Assembly: GCF_007655135.1 (NCBI RefSeq)
Contig: NC_045127.1
Span: forward strand, 16,401,699-16,465,698
Direction of reading: 5' to 3'
Length of the DNA stretch: 64,000 bases
DNA from: Punica granatum
Taxonomy: Eukaryota > Streptophyta > Magnoliopsida > Myrtales > Lythraceae
The notes below the pieces were generated by a model. That model made no database searches and had not been told where the DNA came from. It saw only the letters and a list, made by a program, of their open reading frames with translations. The position numbers and the translations under genes are program-made. Positions 56,741 to 64,000 of the stretch are shown one piece after another (position 1 is the first letter of the stretch; the number at the start of each line of letters is the position of its first letter).

Positions 56741-58545
56741 GTTGCATAACTCAATGAGATATCATCGTGCCTCTGATTTATCCCGCAATAGATATAACCT
56801 AATCACCCTACTTATAGTCATCAACAATGGTACGAAAATAATAGGCTCCAGTGATTGACTTCTTCTTATACGTCCCCCATAAATCGCAATGAACTAGTTG
56901 AAAAGGATAACCGGCTTGATTCATACTTAATGAAAAATGTCACTGTGTTTGTTTAGGGAGGAGACAAATATCACATGGTTTATTCTCAACAACACCTAAA
57001 GAAATGCCCTTAAATTTAACAAGACGTGATGGGTGCCCGAGTCGTCGATGCCAAATTTATGTATGATCACCGTCCATAGGCCGATATGCAATCGCCCGTG
57101 ACGCCACACACCTTAAATAGTAAAACACAAACCCAAGCGTCCTCTTCGACGTTTGGTCCCGTATCAGGCATAAATGACGAAGGAAAGTCACTTGACAATT
57201 CAAATCGGTTGATAATTGAGCGACAGAAATTTAGTTGCAATTAAAAGTAGGAATAAATAACAAATTCGACAAGATAAAATCCTCCCCAATCTTCACTCTC
57301 CCCATTCGCGAGGCACGAGTACTACTTCCATCGGGAATGGTAACGAGAAAATTCCCGGCAATAGTGCGAGGATCCGTGAGGCAATTGATGGTTTCTGTCA
57401 TATGCTTCGAGGTTCCGGTGTCAATAATCCAATCATACTTCACATCCATGAAAACAAATCCGTTACCCGATAATGGCTGGATGTCATAGCTGTCCTGCCC
57501 AACGGTCACCATGCTCAGCAGCTCATCAGTAATTACTCCAGAAGGCCTGGATCCACTGCTCTGGGCCGCATGGGCTTGATGCTGAGCTGGGCCTACTTGT
57601 TTCCATTGGCCCCGACTGGTTTTGGCCCTTGTTCCCACCGCCGGTCGTCTTCTTCCCCTTTCCTTTGTAACCCGAGGTCTTCGCAGAAGACTCGGCTGGA
57701 ACGGAAGACTGATTTGCCATGCCTTGCTGCCATGAGAGGCCATGAAGTGCCCAGCAGCTGCTCTTCAAGTGACCAGTGCGACCACAGTGGTCACAAATAC
57801 GTATCTGCTGATTCTCTCCTCCATCTGCCTTCGCAATAGAAACTGACAGCCTCTCGGCCAGCCTCATGTGTGCGAGTCACCTATCGTTGGCTTTCTTCTG
57901 CCATGACCGTGTTGAAAATCTTGTTGAGGGTCGGGAACGGCTCGAGATTGAGAATATTCGAGCGCATTGTTCCATACTCCGCGCATTGTTACCTCCCTCG
58001 CATGAACATATGCCTATCTCGAGAAAATTCTCGAGCTCATCCAAAAGCATCTTAAACTTTGAATAGTAATCTGCCACCGATCGTCCTTCTTGTTGGGAAG
58101 ACATATCTCAGATTTTATCTGAAATATGCGAGCGTCGTTGCCATGACAATGACGCTGCTTCAAGTCGTCCCACATCTCCTTAGCCCCGGTAGCATGAGCA
58201 ACACCGCCCTGAAGGTCTTTCTCCAGCTAGTGGAAGACCCAAGTAGCTACGATGGCGTTGCAAGCTTCCCATTTTCCCTAGAGTGGATCTCCTTCTGCTA
58301 GTTTCGACACCTTAATTTTCCTTTGGCCTTCAACGCCATCTGCACGGCTCGTGTCCATGTTATGTAGTTCCTGCCGTTCAACAAGCAGGTAATGAGCACA
58401 ATTCCGGACCGTCCAACTGGTTGAGAAGATAGACCGATGGAGTCGACTGTCATCCGCCGCTGGTGGCTCCATTGTTTCCAGTCGTCAACTGTCCCTGCCA
58501 TCTCCAACGATCGGGTAAGGTTACAAAGTCGACCTCAGAAACGTC
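56741..58545 (-). pseudogene. Copia gag, zinc knuckle, protease and pre-integrase remnants
   Basis: In element order: a gag N-terminus with NGRNYITWTRAVQMALKAKGK (58298-58507), gag middle SVADYYSKFKMLLDELENF (57877-58104), a CCHC knuckle CDHCGRTGHLKSSCW (57526-57867), and protease WIIDTGTSKHMTETI (57231-57743). A decayed pre-integrase/integrase core with stops follows to 56741. The gag starts directly after the PBS. Confidence 0.82.
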
Positions 58546-58782
58546 GCTCTGATACCATAAAGACTTTTATGAATATGTGTGCTTAGCTTGATTGAATGGG
58601 AACGATTACAGGAAATTGGCTAAGCAGCCTAGGTAAACAAGTAAACCCCTAATTAGATGCCGAACTAAGAATTACAGTTAATAGCAAGAGATGATTCTAG
58701 TCTAATACATAACATCTACCCAAATATACTATCTCCTATATATATGGTACATGAGTCCCGAGAATAGCACGAGAATGTATCG

Positions 58783-59130
58783 TAATAGTAGACTATCAAG
58801 GAGGCCGGTGTCCGGCTTATGTCGGTGCACTATACACCCATCAACATATTTTGCAAGTGCTTGGACTCAGGGCTGTGTTAGTTTAGTTACTTTGGAAGGA
58901 AAGTCGTGTAGCGAGCAACATAGTGTCCCATATATTACCTTTCCTCTCACAATAAGTTCGCCAGGAGGACCCTCAACTGCCTCTATCTTTACCACCACGA
59001 CCTCCGGCCAGCATGATCACCTCTATGACCACTAGATACCGTATTGCATGAGCTATACTGATGATCGACTCGTATTGTCTGGCAATCATGATTGACTAGA
59101 CTGACTACATCTATTTAGTCTAACATATCC
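58783..59130. other. Unassigned DNA between copia element and MULE
   Basis: A 94-codon plus-strand frame overlaps this stretch (58751-59035), but it starts in the copia LTR and shows no domain. Nothing else is recognised. Confidence 0.4.
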
Positions 59131-59535
59131 AAAGGAGGAAAATTACTTCCATAATACAAAACCTTTTAAGTTGTAACGCGGACGGTATAAAATCTTTTTT
59201 TTTGTAACAATTTGGTACAAAACGTATCAAATTGTTTCAATCAAGTTCAATCCGTCAATTTTCGCTAACGCCGTGAACACCTTCTAACGTGGCAAGCTAC
59301 GTGGCAAGTCGTGTAATACGTGACTGACAACTTAAAACACTCGTTCCTAAGGCGGGAAATAATCCAAGGGCTGAAAAAAGAAAAACGCAAAATAAAAGAC
59401 AAAAAGGAAAACTTGAGAGAGAAGACGGAGGGTTGAGGGGAGACGATGCCACTGGTTGTTTCATTGTTTCGTTCTCTCCTTCTACTTGTGATCAGGCTAG
59501 GGTTTCATTGCAGGCAGTGAGAGGAATCAAAGCAC

Positions 59536-61284
59536 ATGCAAGGTTTTGGTTTGTCTATAATGCCTCACGATCTAAGCTCCTTGGACCGTGCTCCTGTGCA
59601 TGGTAAGTAATCTATTAGCTTACTGTGTCGATGATGTCTATGGTTTAGATTTTAGGTTTTGGGTGAAGTCGAAAGGTGTGTAAGGTTGGATTATCTGGTG
59701 TTGCTGTGCTTTGAGTTTAATAATCGTCTTTTTCCCCCGAAAAACATAAAAAAAGGTTCGAACTTGCAGCAATAATGGAGTTTTTGTTCGGTGTTGGGTG
59801 GGGCTTGACTTTTTGTTGATCTGAAGTTTTCATCACCCTCTCCCTTCCCTTCCCTGTCTGTCTTCAGCTTGCTTGATTTTGAAAGATTTTGCTGTGATTT
59901 GGTTAGTTTACTTCTCTCTCTCTCTCTCTATCTATCTGTAGTTGGTGTTGTTCGGTGAGTTTTTTGTAAGACCCTACATTACTTCTGCATATATAAAAGT
60001 CTATCCTTTGAGCTTGCTTAAAGACTTTCTTCAATGAGCATTCACATCAAATAGTTTATACGTCTACTTATTACCGTGTTCTTTTGTTGTTCTGTTTTGT
60101 CCTGTTGATTGCTCTGATGCTTGGTGCTTAGTGGACATTATGACTTGAACTCTTTAAATTACCTTTTATTTATCATATATGGCATAGATTCATGTTGCCT
60201 CATGAGCCCCTTTGCATTCACTATATATACATATATAGAGAGAGAAGCTACATAAATCCATTATGATATATACAGAGCCTCAAAAATGTGTGTGGCTCAG
60301 ATTGGCAAATGTCATATCTGAAAAATCTACCTGTATATTCTATTTAATATGCCAATATTAAGAACTTGGATTTGAAGAAGCCACCTTTGAGAAAGTTGAC
60401 ATGCTTCTGGCAGCTTATTAATGTAAAACATTAGGATAATTATGCAAGAATTAGCAACAAACTTTAAAATGCCATGGCTGAGCAATTATGCTTATCTGCT
60501 GTAATGTCTCACATGAATCTTTCATTCATATGTAGTTGCTTCGAGCATTCCTCTAATATTTTTTTGTTCTTGTAATTTTCATTGTCTTGAGCCCCTCTGC
60601 ATTGACTAATATGAATTGATTTGAGAATAGAAGGTTTACTCGATTGAGTGTTGGATGAAGCATCTTTCAATCTCTCTTGATATTAGTTGCCTTGAAACAA
60701 ATTTTTAGTACCCATGTATTGCTAAGCCCTCAGTTTGGTCTGTGAATGATCTCATCTTATATTCATTTTTTGTCTTATATTGAGTAGGATTGAATGGTCA
60801 ATTGGGATCACAATTGTTATGTTTAGAAAGTCAAAGGCTTTTTTGCTTTTTTAGCCCTCGTTAAGCATTTATGATGATGGGGTTTTTGTTTTGGTCCACA
60901 GAGGAGGCTATGGGAGATGCAGGAGACGCAAATGAGGTTGTTAGAGATGCAGAGGAGGCTATGGGAGATGCAAACAGAGATGTGCCTTCAGTTGATGTCC
61001 AAAATGACATTAAGTATGTAAACTTACATATGGAGGTGTTAAGAATAGATTATGAGAAAGCTTGGGATGAGGGTTTTGAATTGAATGATACTGATAATGA
61101 CATGACAGCTGCAGTGGGAATAGATGCAAATGATTGCATCTATCATATAGTATTTGGGGTGGTAGAGATTAAGAATAAAGAATCTTGGTCATGGTTCTTA
61201 GAAAATTTGGCAAGAGACTTGAATATTGATGATTCCTCCTCCTTGACTTTTATGGGAGATAAAGATAAGGTTTGGTTTTATTGA
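59536..61284 (+). pseudogene. MULE transposase gene, left arm, internally deleted
   Basis: Exon 1 is 59536-59602 (ATG to GCATG before GTAAGT). After a ~1.3-kb intron, exon 2 starts at 60902 (CCACAG), and the split Glu codon joins in phase. Exon 2 has an acidic repeat (EEAMGDA.DANEVV twice), then jumps from NDTDNDM (about 61105) into the MULE transposase block IDANDCIYHIVFGVVEIKNK, ESWSWFLENLARDLNID, and ends with TAA-type stop at 61284. The DNA-binding domain and first catalytic region are deleted, with AG microhomology at the junction near 61108. It cannot make a working transposase but could still be transcribed into the hairpin. Confidence 0.75.
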
Positions 61285-61329
61285 AAATCGATTAGGTTTA
61301 TTTACATATATGTATTAATTTATTTGAAC

Positions 61330-61521
61330 CTACTTAAATGCCTATTTACTTGTGGGACTTGCTGATAGTGTTTTTCTTTTCTTGTGTTATGTTATCAAGG
61401 GGTTAGTTCTATCCCTAGATGAAATGTTTCCTCTTGCAGAAAAAAGGTTCTACACTCGACATCTATGGAAAAATCTTTGCAGAGTAGACACTATCAAGAA
61501 GGGAAAAGAATTGAAAGACCT
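61330..61521 (+). pseudogene. MULE transposase, C-terminal fragment, left arm
   Basis: A frame across 61352-61633 reads MGLADSVFLFLCYVIKGLVL (partly intronic or decayed), SLDEMFPLAEKRFYTRHLWK and KGKELKDLLWVVAKATYPAEFRKHME. The latter two match the part of MULE transposases after the second catalytic Asp. Homology runs past the arm end into the loop (to about 61574), so the loop is genuine element sequence kept only once. Confidence 0.75.
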
Positions 61522-61574
61522 ACTATGGGTTGTTGCCAAAGCCACTTACCCAGCAGAATTCAGGAAGCACATGG

Positions 61575-63090
61575 AGGTCTTTCAATTATGTTCCCTTCTT
61601 GATAGTGTCTACTCTGCAAAGATTTTTTCATAGATGTCGAGTGCATAACCTTTTTTTCTGCAAGAGGAAACATTTCGTCTAGGGATTGAACTAACCCCTT
61701 GATAACATAACACAAGAAAAGAAAAACACTATCAGCAAGTCCCACAAGTAAATAGGCATTTAAGTAGGTTCAAATAAATTAACACATATATGTAAATAAA
61801 CCTAATCGATTTTCAATAAAACCAAACATTATCTTTATCTCCCATAAAAGTCCAGGAGGAAGAATAATCAATAGTCAAGTCTCTTGCCAGATTTTCTAAG
61901 AACCATGACCAAGATTCTTTATTCTCAATCTCTACCACCCCAAATGCTATAGGATAGATACAATCATTCGCATCTTCCCACTGCAGCTAAGAGTTGTCCA
62001 CTATATCTTCCCTTAAGTCAACACCCATCCAATCCAATTAATGGTCTGCAACCAGTTAGGAAACCCCTCTTGCATGCATCAAAACATACATACATATTCT
62101 TGAAGATTGTTGGTCAGTCCCTATCAAAACAGAGGAACTAGGATTGGTCTTTCTTAATTCTTCAGAATAGTCCCATAATTTTGCATATTGTTTCTCGTCT
62201 GAACTCCTTAATAAGGTTAGAGTATAATTCCTTACCCTCTATAGCTTCATCCTGTTGCATTTGGCCTTGGAGTCATGGTCAAGCTGATGTGCAAAAGACT
62301 TGGAGTACCAATTTGGGTCAACCCGAAACTGAGTCTTATAAGTCTCACCTAACCACTTATAAGTAATATATCTATCAGGAACCTCTTTCCCACATGTGTG
62401 CTTGTCCTTATACTTCTTAATTTGTAATGCATTGTGCATTTTATTCCATGTTGACCGTAGCATCCATCCATCGCAATTCTTACACTTTGCATTGACTCTG
62501 TCCTTTTCATTCCGCACTATGACCACGTTGACTTTGTTCACAATACGATATTGCTTTACAGCATCCTTTAACTCCTTCGTGGTTCCAAACAACATACCAA
62601 TTACAAACTTCGGATCTTGCAAGTCTCTTTCTCGCCTAAATTCTAGCAACCTACTTGCACTCCCACCTTCATCGCCAGAGTCTATACTTTGGAAGCCATC
62701 AGACTCATCACCTCCATCCCCTGCCTCCCAATCACCTTATTCACCGGTAACATCGACATGTAGTTCTCTGGTTTCAGAAGAGTGGCTACTCCTCTTCCCA
62801 TGTCGAATGTCTTCTTGCAATGCAACATTCACATCCACCAAGTCCACATCATCTGTTATGTCATTATCAGTATCATTCAATTCAGAACCCTCATCCCAAG
62901 CTTTCTCATTTTCTATTCTTAACACCTCCATATGTAAGTTTACATACTCAATATCATCTTGGACATCAACTGAAGGCACATCTCTGTTTGCATCTCCCAT
63001 AGCCTCCTCTGCATCTCTAACAACCTCATTTGCGTCTCCTACATCTCCCACAGCCTCCTCTATGGACAAAAACAAAAACCCCATCATCAT
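61575..63090 (-). pseudogene. MULE transposase, right arm, with DNA-binding domain
   Basis: Minus strand, in order: the acidic N-terminal repeat (62737-63090), the MuDR-type N-terminal domain (62239-62649: FVIGMLFGTTKELKDAVKQY, CKNCDGWMLRSTWNK, KYKDKHTCG with a Cys/His zinc-like pattern), a decayed first catalytic region (61990-62230, LWDYSEELRKTNPSS and then stops), the DANDCIYPIAFGVVEIENK-type block (61860-61985) and the truncated PLAEK region (61630-61700). Several stops and shifts are present. Exon 1 and the promoter of this arm would lie beyond 64000. Confidence 0.8.
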
Positions 63091-64000
63091 AAATGTTTAA
63101 TAAGGGCCAAAAAAGCAAAAAGCCTTCGACTTTCTAAACATAACAATTGTGATCCCAATTGACCACTCAATCCCACTCAATATAAGACAAAAAATGAATA
63201 TAAGATGAGATCATTCACAGACCAAACTTAGGGCTTAGCAATACATGGGTACTTAAAATGTGTTTCAAGGCAACTAATATCAAGAGAGATTGAAAGATGC
63301 TTCATCCAACACTCAATCGAGTAAACCTTCTATTCTCAAATCAATTCATATTAGTCAATGCAGAGGGGCTCAAGACAATGAAAATTACAAGAAAAAATAT
63401 ATTAGAGGAATGCTCAAAGCAACTACATACGAATGAAAGATTCATGTGAGACATTATAGCAGATAAGCATAATTGCTCGGCCATGGCATTTAAAAGTTTG
63501 TTGCTAATTCTTGCATAATTATCCTAATGTTTTACATTAATAAGTTGCCAGAAACATGTCAACTTTCTCAAGGTGGCTTCTTCAAATCCAAGTTCTTAAT
63601 ATTGGCATATTAAATAGAATATACAGGTGGATTTTTCACATATGACATTTGCCAATTTGAGCCACACACATTTTTTAGGCTCTGTATATATGAGAATGGA
63701 TTTATGTAGCCTCTCTCTATACATGCATATATAGTGAATGAAGAGGGGCTCATGAGGCAACAGGAATCTATGCCATATATGATAGGTAATTTAAAGAGTT
63801 CAAGTCATAATGTCCACTAAGCACCGAGCATCAGAACAATCAACAGGACAAAACAGAACAACAAAAGAACACGGTAATAAGTAGACGTATCAACTATTTG
63901 ATGTGAATGCTTGTTGAAGAAGCAATGCAGGGTCTTACAAAAAACTCACCGAACAACACCAACTAGAGAGAGAGACAGAGAGGGGGGAGAGAGAGAGAGA

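Larger units (their letters stand above)
49298..58782 (-). mobile_element. Decayed Ty1/copia element with short LTRs
   Basis: A minus-strand element. The right (5') LTR is 58558-58782, about 225 bp. The PBS TGGTATCAGAGC is the complement of 58546-58557, and the PPT-like TTGAGGGGGAGAAT lies at about 54179-54198. The left (3') LTR is 49298-54178, interrupted by the solo LTR at 49319-53989. Shared LTR blocks are TAAAGACTTTT, AATGGGAACGATTACA, TAAGCAGCCTAGGTAAAC and GTACATGAGTCCC. No matching TSD was found. Pol is broken into several frames. Confidence 0.85.
59131..64000. mobile_element. Tail-to-tail inverted duplication of a truncated Mutator-like element
   Basis: The left arm (from about 59131, plus sense) and right arm (61575 to the window end, minus sense) are inverted copies, about 95% alike by eye where both are present, around a loop of about 53 bp (61522-61574). 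Both arms break off at the same point in the transposase (GKELKDLL region, left; complement of GAGGTCTTTCAATT, right). The left arm lacks about 867 bp present in the right (61985-62851). The window ends inside the right arm, at the (GA)n matching the left (CT)n at 59914-59930, so the outer right end and the TSD are not visible. The left outer end near AAAATTACTTCCATAATAC (59136) resembles plant MULE termini. Confidence 0.85.

Overview
This is a window of nuclear DNA from a flowering plant, very probably a eudicot. It holds one spliced host gene with GT-AG introns, and the rest is almost entirely nested transposons of plant type: Ty1/copia, Ty3/gypsy of the Tat/Ogre kind, hAT, Mutator-like, a Tourist-like MITE and a tRNA-derived SINE. 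The family of the gypsy ORF1 (DUF7745-like) and the overall flavour made me think of Punica (pomegranate), but that is recollection, not proof. Layout: 1-2600 is AT-rich retroelement-like debris. 2820-5216 is a non-autonomous hAT element with an 8-bp target-site duplication (TSD). Inside it sit a composite foldback element (3011-4717, 10-bp TSD) carrying eight copies of a ~156-bp tandem repeat, and an intact SINE (4808-5000, 13-bp TSD). A Tourist-like MITE (5944-6265) and a foldback sequence (about 6657-7019) lie upstream of the only clear host gene. 7530-13084 is that gene: the B55 regulatory subunit of protein phosphatase 2A, 14 exons, 511 codons, apparently intact. 14986-15348 is a truncated, stop-containing copy of the nuclear gene for complex I subunit NDUS7. 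15357-30875 is a Ty1/copia cluster of the form LTR-internal-LTR-internal-LTR. Its pol is interrupted by a reverse-oriented solo LTR of the same family (20543-22311, TSD TGCTC). Its middle LTR is interrupted by a 2.6-kb hAT element (23364-25942, TSD TTATCTAT) that has captured the 5' end of a THO1/HPR1 gene, introns included. 31399-49234 is a full-length Tat/Ogre-like Ty3/gypsy element on the minus strand (TSD GACTA), in element order 5' LTR, PBS, ORF1, gag, protease, RT, RNase H, second RNase H, integrase, a hairpin-rich 43-bp tandem array, PPT and 3' LTR. 49298-58782 is a decayed minus-strand copia element whose left LTR received a 4.67-kb solo LTR of a distant Tat-type relative (49319-53989). 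From about 59131 to the window end lies a tail-to-tail inverted duplication of a truncated Mutator-like element around a ~53-bp loop. How the parts relate: the host gene works alone in PP2A targeting. Everything else is a record of successive insertions, most of which can be ordered by exact TSDs. The observations most worth follow-up are the Mutator hairpin (architecture like maize Mu killer, so a candidate source of silencing RNA), the THO1 capture by a hAT element, the foldback element that carries a satellite array, and the hairpin-forming array in the 3' region of the gypsy element. All boundaries were read by eye; no alignment, folding or database search was run.
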